Below are positions 38,283-47,321 of a stretch of 64,000 nucleotides of DNA, piece by piece; the stretch's first letter is position 1; each line of letters starts with the position of its first letter. Source of the DNA: Acidipila sp. (GTDB lineage: Bacteria; Acidobacteriota; Terriglobia; Acidiferrales; UBA7541); NCBI GenBank assembly GCA_010365215.1, contig JAAFGT010000002.1:62001-126000 (forward strand). The letters run 5' to 3'. Both the position numbers and the translations under genes were made by a program. A model generated the notes under the pieces. The model had not been told where the DNA came from and ran no database searches. It saw nothing but the letters and a program-made list of their open reading frames with translations.

Positions 38283-41165
38283 ATGGCCCCAGTAACCAAG
38301 CCCGATGAACTGAGAGTCGCTGCCGCTCACGCGTTCCTGCGATCCCTCAACATCCTGGTGAAGTCCGCCCGCATGTATGGCATGGAGCATCAGCGCACCG
38401 CGGTGCAATATGCCACTGCGCTCGATGAGTTGCACGCCGCGCTGCCATCCGAAGGAATGGCCGGGCTCACTCTGGGAGTCTCCGGGAAGCAGTTGCTCAT
38501 TGATGGCGTACCCGTTGAGACCTCACCTGCCGAAAATAGTTTTACCGAACTGCTTTCCGCGGGAAAGCTTTCCAGCATCCACTTTGCGCACCAGGTGGGT
38601 CCCGAAGATTTCGACCGGTTTGTGCGCACCTTTGTCGCCAGCGGCAATAAAAATCCTCAGCTTGCCGAGCAGCTCAAGGCGACGCTGGAAGAAAACCCGA
38701 ACGCGACGATTCGCGTCAACCCCATCCGTTACGTCGCCGCAGCCGGTGAGCACGGCGAGGGTCAGCCGCTTTCGCCGGTGGTCGCGGGCACGGTGGGAGG
38801 CATGACGGCCATCGTCAGTTCGCAGATACAGTCCCTGCTGGGCGATCCCACCAAGCTCCTGCAGTTGATAGCTGCGGCGCAAGGCTCAAGTGGCAGCTCT
38901 CACGGAACAGAAAATGGCGAGCCTGCAGGAGGCGTCGCGGGGGCTGGGCGAAGTGGAGGCGCGGAGTCAGAAAGCGCTGGCGCTGGAATCGTTTACGGAT
39001 TTGGATTGGACGCCGAGGGAGCGGGTGGCGGCAGCTTATATTCCAGCGAACCGGTAGAGTTGGTCACCGCCTCGGAATCCATGATGCATGCGGGCAGCGG
39101 TCCTCCAGCAGCGCTCACTCTCAAAACCAGCGCGGACCCCACCGTTGAGCCAGGCTTTCGGCTCACCGGCCCGGGCGGCTTCGCTCCGCGCGAAGACGAC
39201 GTGATGAATGTCTTGCGCCTGCTCGCCAAAGTCGGACAGGCCAACCAAAAACCGGGTTCCGAGGCTGAGTCTAATCAGCTCCGCGACGACATTTCCCAGC
39301 TTCAGCCCGGGACCCAGCTGACTCTTCAGCAGGCTCTAGCCAGCCTTGCCGCGGCCGCTCCTTCACAGCGCGTTGACGGCCCCATGCTGCTGCAATTGGC
39401 CGAGCACATGGCGATCCAGTTTGCGCTGGACAGCTACGAACGCGGCGAAACGCGCGTGAACTCCGTCAAAGATATGCTCGGCAAAATGAGCAAGGAAATT
39501 GAAACACTGCGCAAGGTGTTGGGCGGGCATGAAGACAAACTTAAGAAAGCGGGCATTAACGTCGAGTCCCACGCGGAGGCCCTCGACCGGCAATTCTGGG
39601 CCTCTGTACCTGAAACCGGCAAGCGCTCGATGCTGCTCTCGGCGGAGGCATGGTGCATCCCGCCGCGCAACGTTCGAACCTACCTCGAGAGGGCCTTCCA
39701 GTGCGGCGACACCGCCCTCGCCAACGACGTATTACGCAATTTCTCCGCCTGCCTGTGCAATCCCGATCCCGAGGCGCGCGGCAGGGCCGCGACCGGCATG
39801 CTCGATCTCGCAGATATATTCGGCCGCGCGGACCAGGAAGTCCTCGCGGAAGCGCTCACTCAAGCCGGCACCGCGCTCGAGACCGTCTTGCGAGAGCAGT
39901 CGCAGGATGTTGCACGAGCGATCGGCGAGGCTTTTGTCCGCCTGGGCCAGCAGGCCACCAACCAGAAAAATTTTAGCGCGCTCCGCGACGCTCTCGAACT
40001 CCTGAATACCATCGAGCAGGGTGAGGGGAAAGCCGATTTCGCGCGATCGCTGCGCGCTCGCCTCTCCGTCGAAAAACAGATCCCCGAATTTATGGAAGGC
40101 GCGCTGCGCGCCACCGCCCTTCCCGACGGGCTCGTGGAGATTGCGCGCCAGCATCCGCACGTCTCGGCCGAAAACCTTTCCGGCCGGGTGATTCGCTGCG
40201 GAAGAAAACGCGAGCGCGAGCGGCTGGTGGAAATTGCCAAGCAGCTTGGTTCCCAAGCCGCCAGTTACCTGAGCGAGGTGCTCCGGACGCGTCCCGCCGG
40301 GGACGCCGTATCCGTCATCGCCTTGCTTTGCCGCCTCGATCCCCTGGCCATTGAGGAAATTCTGCCGCTTCGCCTGCGCGAGTGGAACCGCTTTTATCAC
40401 GACATGACCGTCCGCCAGATCGCCGTTTCCGGCGCGCCGGAACGCGCCCGCCTGCTGCTAAAATTTTCGGAGATTCTCGACCCCCAGGTGTTTCCCGGCG
40501 CGCTGGACGAAGTGGGCATGTGCGGCGACCTCAGCGCCGCGCCGGTGCTGATCAGCATCGTAGCGGGTGATTTGCCTCGGTTCAGCACGCCTTTCGTGCG
40601 CGTCAAGGCCATTGAATCGCTCGGCCGGCTGCGCGCCGAGGAGGCCGCGCCGCTGCTGAAAAAAATCCTGGAATCGCGCCAGGCCTTTCGCTGGCAGTTC
40701 CCGCGCGAGATGCGCATCGTCGCCGCGCAAGCGCTTAAGAAGATCGATCAAAACTGGATGGCCGCGTTTCTCAAGGATGCCGATCTATCCGAGGCCGATA
40801 TGGCGCTGCTTACGATCGATCCCATGACCGATGCGCCGGGTGTGCGGCAGCGTGCTTACCGGCGCGTGGTGCTGCCTAAAACGATTGAAGCCAAGGTGGT
40901 AACTCCCCGCGCGGATTACACCATTGAGATCCGCGAGTTAAGCATCGGCGGCGGCTTCGGCCAGAGTGAGGCGCAGCGCGCGCTGCCTCCCGGCAGTGAA
41001 GCGCAGATTGTTATGGATACTGGCTGGCGCAGGATGAAGGCCCACGTGCTGGTGCGCGACGCCCGGTCCAACAAATTCGCTTACGAAATTGTGGACATCG
41101 AGCTGGAAGACCGCCTTAAGCTTCGCCGCTTGCTGGCCTGGGCCCTGGCGAATAATTCTCAGTAA
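38283..41165 (+). CDS. Large HEAT-repeat protein with a C-terminal PilZ-like domain
   Basis: Protein of 960 residues without signal peptide or transmembrane helix. The N-terminal domain (about 1-150) has the pattern LTLGVSGKQLLIDGVPVETS and GKLSSIHFAHQVGPEDFDRF, seen in bacterial signalling proteins with HEAT or HD domains. Residues about 195-275 are a Gly/Ser/Ala-rich linker. A long helical region follows, with HEAT-like repeats near 500-620 and 740-840 (SAAPVLISIVAGDLPRF, VKAIESLGRLRAEEAAPLLK). The last 100 residues are beta-rich with IEIRELSIGGGFG and AHVLVRDARSNKFAYEIVDI, resembling a PilZ domain. The upstream RxxxR motif is not clear, so c-di-GMP binding is doubtful. Function unknown. 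Confidence 0.8.
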   Translation: MAPVTKPDELRVAAAHAFLRSLNILVKSARMYGMEHQRTAVQYATALDELHAALPSEGMAGLTLGVSGKQLLIDGVPVETSPAENSFTELLSAGKLSSIHFAHQVGPEDFDRFVRTFVASGNKNPQLAEQLKATLEENPNATIRVNPIRYVAAAGEHGEGQPLSPVVAGTVGGMTAIVSSQIQSLLGDPTKLLQLIAAAQGSSGSSHGTENGEPAGGVAGAGRSGGAESESAGAGIVYGFGLDAEGAGGGSLYSSEPVELVTASESMMHAGSGPPAALTLKTSADPTVEPGFRLTGPGGFAPREDDVMNVLRLLAKVGQANQKPGSEAESNQLRDDISQLQPGTQLTLQQALASLAAAAPSQRVDGPMLLQLAEHMAIQFALDSYERGETRVNSVKDMLGKMSKEIETLRKVLGGHEDKLKKAGINVESHAEALDRQFWASVPETGKRSMLLSAEAWCIPPRNVRTYLERAFQCGDTALANDVLRNFSACLCNPDPEARGRAATGMLDLADIFGRADQEVLAEALTQAGTALETVLREQSQDVARAIGEAFVRLGQQATNQKNFSALRDALELLNTIEQGEGKADFARSLRARLSVEKQIPEFMEGALRATALPDGLVEIARQHPHVSAENLSGRVIRCGRKRERERLVEIAKQLGSQAASYLSEVLRTRPAGDAVSVIALLCRLDPLAIEEILPLRLREWNRFYHDMTVRQIAVSGAPERARLLLKFSEILDPQVFPGALDEVGMCGDLSAAPVLISIVAGDLPRFSTPFVRVKAIESLGRLRAEEAAPLLKKILESRQAFRWQFPREMRIVAAQALKKIDQNWMAAFLKDADLSEADMALLTIDPMTDAPGVRQRAYRRVVLPKTIEAKVVTPRADYTIEIRELSIGGGFGQSEAQRALPPGSEAQIVMDTGWRRMKAHVLVRDARSNKFAYEIVDIELEDRLKLRRLLAWALANNSQ

Positions 41166-41315
41166 AGTCGGTGTTGTTCGAAACGCCGAAGCCGTTCCTG
41201 GTCCACAGACCCGTTCCCGCAAACTCGCCTTGCTTGGCCTGTGCTTCTATTGTTTACTGTCCTGCGCGACAGCGGCGGCTCGGTTCCCGCTGGCCCTGCG
41301 CGATGGGAGGAAGCA

Positions 41316-42638
41316 ATGAATCATCGCATCTTGTTAGGACTTGCCTCGATCGTATTCGCCGCGCCTTCCATCGCTGCCCCGCAATCGAAAATCGCACCGG
41401 GTAGAACTATCGTGCTCAAGGCCGCGCGAATATTCGACGGTAAGGGCGACCGCATCGCCACTCCTGGCGTCGTGGTCATCACCGACGGAAAGATCGCGGC
41501 GGTGGGCGCGGGCGCGGCAATCCCTGACGGCGCGGAAATCTTGGATCTCGGGGACGCCACGCTCCTTCCCGGCTTCATTGACGCGCACACGCACCAGAGC
41601 GGAGAAGCGACTGATGACTGGAACCAGGCCGCGCTCGATAGTCTTCGCAAATCTGTGGCAGAGCAGGCCCTCGATGCATCGGTCAACGTTCGAAAAACTT
41701 TAATGGCCGGATTCACCACGGTTCGCGACCTCGGCTCTGAGGATCAGATCGACGTCGCCCTGCGCAATGCCATTCGCGAAGGCAAGATTCCCGGACCGCG
41801 CATGCTGGTTTCTGTTCACGCCATCGGCGCAACCGGCGGCCATTGTGACAACGGGGGCTGGCGCCAGGGCCTTTTCCCGGAAACTTCGCCCGCGGAGGGC
41901 GTCATCAACGGCCCCGACCAGGCGCGCCGGGCCGTGCGCCTGGCCGTGAAATACGGTGCGGACGTAATCAAGACTTGCGCCACCGGCGGCGTGCTATCGC
42001 TCACCGACGATGTGGATACGCCGCAACTTACCCAGGCCGAGCTCGACGCTCTGGTGGATGAAGCGCACGCCTTGCGGCGCAAAGCGGCCGCGCACGCCCA
42101 CGGTGCCGAGGGCGCTAAACGAGCCATCCGCGCCGGAATTGATTCCATCGAACACGGCACTTTTCTTGATGACGAAGCGTTGGACATGATGAAAGCGCGC
42201 GGCGTCGTGCTCATCCCCACATTGATGGCCAGCGTAGGGCTTCAGGAAACGCTGGCCAGAAAAAATAATGTGCCTCCGGTGATCGCTGAGAAGGCGCGCA
42301 ACGCCATCGAGCACGTCCACGCCACAGTAAAAAAAGCCTTGGCTAAGGGCGTAAAGATCGGGTTCGGCACGGACGCCGCCGTCTATCCGCACGGGCGCAA
42401 TGCCGAAGAGTTCAACCAGTTGGTGAGTCTGGGGATGAGGCCCGCCGACGCGCTTCGCACGATCGGCGCGGATGCCGAGCTGCTCGGCTGGCCCACGCGC
42501 ATCGGCTCGCTCGAGGGCGGCAAGATCGCCGACATCGTCGCCGTTCCTGGGAACCCTCTGGAAGATATTCGCCTAACCGAGAAAGTTTTTTTTGTAATGA
42601 AGGAAGGCGCGGTCTTCCGCAACGACCGCGCGAAGTGA
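41316..42638 (+). CDS. Secreted metal-dependent amidohydrolase
   Basis: Amidohydrolase-superfamily enzyme of 440 residues, exported. The ATG at 41316 is supported by GGGAGGA upstream and gives a clean signal peptide (about 1-21, ILLGLASIVFAAPSIAAP); the open frame to 41241 is not needed. Metal motifs are GFIDAHTHQSG (HxH), the bridging Lys region ADVIKTCATGG, AAHAHGAEG, SIEHGTFLDDEA and the catalytic Asp in GFGTDAAVYPHG. This matches imidazolonepropionase-like or prolidase-like hydrolases (Xaa-Pro dipeptidase group) common in soil bacteria. The substrate is not determinable. Confidence 0.88.
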   Translation: MNHRILLGLASIVFAAPSIAAPQSKIAPGRTIVLKAARIFDGKGDRIATPGVVVITDGKIAAVGAGAAIPDGAEILDLGDATLLPGFIDAHTHQSGEATDDWNQAALDSLRKSVAEQALDASVNVRKTLMAGFTTVRDLGSEDQIDVALRNAIREGKIPGPRMLVSVHAIGATGGHCDNGGWRQGLFPETSPAEGVINGPDQARRAVRLAVKYGADVIKTCATGGVLSLTDDVDTPQLTQAELDALVDEAHALRRKAAAHAHGAEGAKRAIRAGIDSIEHGTFLDDEALDMMKARGVVLIPTLMASVGLQETLARKNNVPPVIAEKARNAIEHVHATVKKALAKGVKIGFGTDAAVYPHGRNAEEFNQLVSLGMRPADALRTIGADAELLGWPTRIGSLEGGKIADIVAVPGNPLEDIRLTEKVFFVMKEGAVFRNDRAK

Positions 42639-42645
42639 AGCAGTC

Positions 42646-45600
42646 CTAATGCGCGGCCGCGGAGAGCTCTCGCGCCACTTCACCCACACGCCGCAAGTCC
42701 AGCTTCCCGGTGCCGAGATACGGCAGCGCATCCACATGGAAGAACTGCTGCGTGCGGGGGATCCACAAGTTGGGCAGTCCGGACTGCGGCAAGGCCTTCA
42801 GGACTTGCTGCAATTTCTCTTCCGGAAGCGTGTGCAGCACCACCAGTCGCTCGCCTTTTCTCTCGTCGGGGACGCCGGCGACGGCGAAAACGCGTCCCGT
42901 GGTTCCTGCTAATTCCTGCAAGCGCTCCTCAATTTTTCCGTGTGGCACCATCTCGCCGCCAATTTTACTGAAGCGGCTGAGCCGGTCGGTGATAGTAAGG
43001 AAGCCGTCTTCATCCTGCGAAGCAATGTCGCCGGTGACGTACCAGCCATCGCGCATCACCGCTGAGGTTTTTTCCGCGTTGCCCAGGTAGCCCTGCATCA
43101 CGTTAGGCCCGCGAACCAGCAGCAGCCCTGGCTGGTTCATTCCCAACGGCGCAAAAGAGTCTGGATCGACCACGCGCACACTGACTCCCGGCAAGGGATG
43201 CCCGATGCGCCCGCGCTTCTGGCCCACTTGGCGAAATCCCGCCGCGCGAAAATCTGGCGCATTTACCGCCACCACTGGCGAACATTCCGTTGCGCCATAC
43301 CCTTCCAGCGGGCGGATGCCGAACGTGTCTTCGAACTCCTGGGCCACGTGCTCCGGCAGTTTTTCCGCGCCCACCAGTACGTAGGCCAGGCTGCCAAACT
43401 GCTCGGGCGCGGACCGGCGCAGGTAGGCCTGCAGAAAAGTCGGCGTGGAAACCAGGAAAGTAATTCTGTACTGTTCCACCAGAGCGCCGATCGCCCGCGC
43501 ATCGAGCGGACTGGTGTGAAAAATTACGCCAACACCTTCAATCGCCGGCAACATCAGCGTGACCGTGAACCCAAAAGAATGAAAAAACGGCAGGATGCCC
43601 AGGATGCGATCTTTCTTGCCCAGGAAATATGTCTGGCCCAGCTGTTCGACGTTCGCGGCGACGTTCCCGTGACTGAGCATTACACCCTTGGGTTCGCCGG
43701 TGCTCCCGCTTGAAAAAATCACCGTAGCAAGATCATCCACCTGCACCCGATTTTTCTGACCCAACATGTGCAGCAGAACCCGCTGCGGTACGAACATGGC
43801 CATGGCGAAGGCCGCCAACTTTCGCACGAATCCAGGCTTGCCGACAATTTCATCGAGAAAGAGCGCTTTTGCTGGCACCTCAACCTTCACGCGCTCGAGC
43901 AACGCCTTCGCCGTAATCACCGTCTCCAGCTCGCACTGCCGCGCGCACGAGGCGAGCGCTTCATTGGATAGTGTGTAATTCAGATTCACCGGTACTTTGC
44001 CCAGCAGCAGCGCCGCGTGGTTTACCAGCGCACCGGGCGCCGACGGCGGCAGCATGATTCCCACCATTTTTTGCCCGTGCCACAGCGGACGCAACCGCTG
44101 CGCCAGCAGAACCGCGCGCGCGAGTGCCGCAATGAAAGAAATCTTATTTGTCTGCCCGTCGGCCATGGCGAATCGCCAGGGATGACGTCGCGCCGTGGTC
44201 ACAATCGCGCGATCGAGGGTGGGCAGCGACCGGACGCGTTGCCGGCAGGCTTCCGTACTCAGCTCTTCTACCGCCGTGCGAACTTCAAACGCCGTGACCG
44301 TCGGGGCCATCGGCGAACCGAAGCTCACCGTAACCGGGTAAGGAATTCTTCGCGGCATCTTCCATAGAAATCGCCCGCCCTCGAAGCTGAAGATGCTGCC
44401 CCACACGCCATCGAGCGCCACCGGTACGATGGGCGCGTCAACTCCCTTCATGATCCGCTCCAGGCCGCGCCGGAACGTCAACAGATGCCCCAGGCGCGTC
44501 ATCTGTCCTTCCGCGAATATGCATACCACTTCGCCGCTGCTGATGGCCTGGCTTGCCTCGCGCAATGAGCGAATCATCTCCTTCGGCCGCAAAGTCGAGG
44601 AAATGGGGATCGCCCGTAGAATTTTTGCCAGCGGCTTTACCACGGGATGTTCATAAATGTCTTTGAACATCAGGAAGCGGATTGGCCGGTCGGTTGAGGC
44701 GATCAACAGCAACGCATCCACCCAGGACATGTGGTTGGAGACGAACAGTGCGCCTCCCCGCTCAGGAATGTTGTCGCGACCCAGCAGGCGTATGCGGTAG
44801 ATGGCGCGCGTGAACAGCCACAACACCAGCCGCACCAGCGAGTCAGGCATCAGCCACACCGTAAAAATCGTCGCCCCAAGCGTCATGAAGGCGCCGGCCA
44901 GAAAAGTCTGTGAGGCGGTCAAACGCAACACCGTGAGCAGAAGCCAGTACATCACCGCGGAAAAAGAGATGCCGATCCAGGAGATGACTCCGGCCGCGCC
45001 GATCACCGCGCCACGACGGCTCTCCTCCGGCTGGTGCTGGATCAGCGCCTGCACCGGCACGGCGTAAAAACCGGCGAAAAACCCCATCACCCCCAGCCTC
45101 CACGCGAATTCCAGCGGCGTGAGTCCCGGCTGCGAGAGCAGTGCGGCGAAGACGGTCATGCCCAATGAACCGAGCGGGATCATCCCGTATTCAATTTTGT
45201 TTCCCGAAAGATAGCCCGCTGCCACGCTGCCGAGGCCGATGCCGATGGCCAGTGTGGCCTGCAGGTAGCTGGTTTGCGTTTCGGCCAGGTGCAGCACCTG
45301 TTTGGAGTAAAGAAGAATTACTGTCTGCAGCAGGGCGGCTAGAAAAAAAAGGTAGGAGTTGCCGAGTGTGGCCAGCCACAGCACGCGATCTTTGCGCATG
45401 TACTTCACTTCGCCCAAAAAATCGGAAAAGAAGTTCCAACGGAAACGTTTTTGAGGGTTTCTCGCGGGAACGCGCGTGATTCCTAAGCTGGTGACCAGAC
45501 CGACTGCCGTCACTCCCAGTAGAACCGTTCCCGACCACTGCTGCCGTCCGCGAAAGTGCTCCGCGAGAATCCCCGCACACATCGTCCCGGTGATGATCGC

Positions 45601-46080
45601 GAGGAATGTGGTCAATTCGATGATGCCGTTGCCCCAGGAAAGACGCTTTTCCGGCAGCAGTTCCGGGAGCAGGCCATACTTCGACGCGGAAAATAATGCC
45701 GCCTGCGTGCTGATCAAGAAGATCGCCGCCAGCTTAAGCGGCAAACTGGAAAGACCGAGGCCCGCGAGCGCCAGCGTGAGCACTCCCACTTCCATCACTT
45801 TCAGCCCGATGGTCACCGTGCGTTTGCTGAAGCGGTCGGCCAGCCAGCCGCCGGCCATGGAGAAAAAAATAAACGGAACCGCGAAGAGCACCAGCACCAG
45901 CGGCACCAGGCGGTTCTGTTGCGCCGAGGGGATGCCGGCGTTGAGGATCAGGAAAATGACCAGGAACTTCAGCGCGTTGTCGTTGAATGCGCCGGTGTAC
46001 TGGGTGAAGATGAGCGCCCAGAATCCCCGCGTCGGAATGGCAGTCTGGTCGAGCGCGGTGGGATTTACGTCTGGCGTCAT
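42646..46080 (-). CDS. Fused LplT-type transporter, PlsC acyltransferase and acyl-ACP/CoA synthetase (Aas-like)
   Basis: Protein of 1144 residues from the ATG at 46080; an upstream TTG at 46140 adds 20 non-conserved residues. The N-terminal part (about 1-410) is a 12-helix MFS transporter (FTQYTGAFNDNALKFLVIF). A glycerolipid acyltransferase domain has the HX4D motif NHMSWVDALL near 447 and FAEGQMTRLG. The C-terminal adenylating domain has SSGSTGEPKGVMLSHGN near 788 and GYGATECSPVVAVNAPD. In E. coli, LplT and Aas are separate proteins that flip lysophospholipids inward and re-acylate them. Here import, activation and acylation are on one chain. It may repair lipids lost from the envelope. Confidence 0.92.
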   Translation of the reverse strand: MTPDVNPTALDQTAIPTRGFWALIFTQYTGAFNDNALKFLVIFLILNAGIPSAQQNRLVPLVLVLFAVPFIFFSMAGGWLADRFSKRTVTIGLKVMEVGVLTLALAGLGLSSLPLKLAAIFLISTQAALFSASKYGLLPELLPEKRLSWGNGIIELTTFLAIITGTMCAGILAEHFRGRQQWSGTVLLGVTAVGLVTSLGITRVPARNPQKRFRWNFFSDFLGEVKYMRKDRVLWLATLGNSYLFFLAALLQTVILLYSKQVLHLAETQTSYLQATLAIGIGLGSVAAGYLSGNKIEYGMIPLGSLGMTVFAALLSQPGLTPLEFAWRLGVMGFFAGFYAVPVQALIQHQPEESRRGAVIGAAGVISWIGISFSAVMYWLLLTVLRLTASQTFLAGAFMTLGATIFTVWLMPDSLVRLVLWLFTRAIYRIRLLGRDNIPERGGALFVSNHMSWVDALLLIASTDRPIRFLMFKDIYEHPVVKPLAKILRAIPISSTLRPKEMIRSLREASQAISSGEVVCIFAEGQMTRLGHLLTFRRGLERIMKGVDAPIVPVALDGVWGSIFSFEGGRFLWKMPRRIPYPVTVSFGSPMAPTVTAFEVRTAVEELSTEACRQRVRSLPTLDRAIVTTARRHPWRFAMADGQTNKISFIAALARAVLLAQRLRPLWHGQKMVGIMLPPSAPGALVNHAALLLGKVPVNLNYTLSNEALASCARQCELETVITAKALLERVKVEVPAKALFLDEIVGKPGFVRKLAAFAMAMFVPQRVLLHMLGQKNRVQVDDLATVIFSSGSTGEPKGVMLSHGNVAANVEQLGQTYFLGKKDRILGILPFFHSFGFTVTLMLPAIEGVGVIFHTSPLDARAIGALVEQYRITFLVSTPTFLQAYLRRSAPEQFGSLAYVLVGAEKLPEHVAQEFEDTFGIRPLEGYGATECSPVVAVNAPDFRAAGFRQVGQKRGRIGHPLPGVSVRVVDPDSFAPLGMNQPGLLLVRGPNVMQGYLGNAEKTSAVMRDGWYVTGDIASQDEDGFLTITDRLSRFSKIGGEMVPHGKIEERLQELAGTTGRVFAVAGVPDERKGERLVVLHTLPEEKLQQVLKALPQSGLPNLWIPRTQQFFHVDALPYLGTGKLDLRRVGEVARELSAAAH

Positions 46081-46280
46081 GGCGTTAGCAGGTTCGAGGT
46101 GCTCCGGCGCGGTGGCTCGCGCACGGCAATTAGCCAACAATCGGCGTGATGGTACCTGAGCGGAACCCTGGCCGCAACGCCGCCGGTCTCGAGCGAGCTG
46201 CTCATTAGTAAGACTGAAAGTGGAGCCACGACGGGCGGCGCTACGCCGTCATTCCGGTTTGAGGTGGGAGCGACGACGCG

Positions 46281-47081
46281 CTACGCGGAACGAGGTTCAC
46301 TGAGGGAATGCGAGGTGTAGCCTAGCTGCGCGGAAATCTTTCGAGCAGCATCCTTCACGGCATCGGTGATTTTTGGCAGCGTCTCCGCATTGACCATGGC
46401 CACGGTGCCGCTCACGCTCACCGCGGCCTCCACCTGGCCCATGGCGTTGAACACCGGCACAGCGATGCACCGCACTCCGACGCTATTTTCTTCGTCGTCT
46501 AATCCGTAGCCCTCGGTTCTTACGCGCTCGAGTTCCTGAATATATTTCCCCGCAACGGTAATGGTTTTGGGCGTCCGCTTCTTCATTCCGTGCTCACCCA
46601 GAATTTTCTCCACGTCTTCTTTCGGTAGCCAGGCAACCAACACTTTTCCGATGCTCGTCGAATGCACGTACATGCGCCGTCCCACCCAGGTATTCATCTT
46701 GATGAAGCCCGGCGCCTCGGTGCGCTCGATATAAACCGCTTCGCCGTTCTCGAGAATGGCCAGGTGCGCGGTCAAATGCACACGTTGCACCAGCGCGTTG
46801 AGCACGGGCCGCGCCAGTTCCCTGAGATCCAATCCCTTCAGCACCCCATGGCTAAGGTCCAGCACCTTCAGCCCCATGCGGTACTTGCCACCTTCCGTCT
46901 CGCGGCGCAGGTATCCGCACCGCTGCAAACAATGAAGGATGTAGCTCGCCGTGCTCTTCGGTATGCCCAGTTCGCGGCTGATTTCCGAATTGGTCAGCCC
47001 GTCGGCGCCTTTAGCAACGGCCTCAAGAATTCCCAGTGCCCGTTCGACGGCCGTGGCGGGACTCTCTTTCTGGGTCGACAT
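46281..47081 (-). CDS. IclR-family transcriptional regulator
   Basis: DNA-binding regulator of 266 residues. A winged helix-turn-helix (about 10-75) has ALGILEAVAKGADGLTNSEI and LGIPKSTASYILHCLQRCGY. The effector domain (about 85-255) has VHLTAHLAILENGEAVYIER, VGRRMYVHSTSIGKVLVAWL, YGLDDEENSVGVRCIAVPVF and AAVSVSGTV. It is divergent from aceB-aceA, 240 bases away, and IclR is the classical regulator of the glyoxylate operon, so it likely controls those genes and itself through the palindromes at 47201-47226. A TATAAT hexamer lies at 47091-47096 on this strand just before the start. Confidence 0.93.
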   Translation of the reverse strand: MSTQKESPATAVERALGILEAVAKGADGLTNSEISRELGIPKSTASYILHCLQRCGYLRRETEGGKYRMGLKVLDLSHGVLKGLDLRELARPVLNALVQRVHLTAHLAILENGEAVYIERTEAPGFIKMNTWVGRRMYVHSTSIGKVLVAWLPKEDVEKILGEHGMKKRTPKTITVAGKYIQELERVRTEGYGLDDEENSVGVRCIAVPVFNAMGQVEAAVSVSGTVAMVNAETLPKITDAVKDAARKISAQLGYTSHSLSEPRSA

Positions 47082-47170
47082 TTGATTCCCATTATAGCCG
47101 CGCCCGGCAGAAAGGGGGTCAAAAGCGGGGAAATGAGCTTCATTTTGTGTTCAATCCTTTGCACAGGCGG

Positions 47171-47199
47171 TTGACATATGGGAAGCTAAATCATAGATT
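47171..47199 (+). promoter_or_regulatory. Sigma70-like promoter of aceB-aceA
   Basis: A consensus -35 hexamer TTGACA (47171-47176) is followed after a 17-base spacer by TAGATT (47194-47199), matching four of six -10 consensus positions. It lies 123 bases before the aceB start. The palindromes immediately downstream overlap the expected transcription start region, a position suited to repression. Confidence 0.6.
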
Positions 47200-47200
47200 G

Positions 47201-47226
47201 TGAACGACTGTTCAGCATGTTGAACA
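47201..47226. promoter_or_regulatory. Overlapping palindromes, candidate IclR-type operator
   Basis: Two inverted repeats share a central arm: TGAAC-GACT-GTTCA (47201-47214) and TGTTCA-GCATGT-TGAACA (47209-47226). The shared GTTCA allows two alternative or tandem dimer sites. They sit directly after the aceB -10 element and between iclR and aceB. Many IclR-family operators are short palindromes with GTTC/GAAC-like half sites, so this is the best candidate for the divergent regulator. This is inference from position and symmetry. Confidence 0.55.
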
Positions 47227-47321
47227 GGCCAGAGAATTGCTCTAGTAACGAGGCGGCCCGCATGGCCCGTCCGTATTTCGATGCAGGGCGCCGGCGGAGA
47301 TGAGCTGCAACAGTCGGAAAA

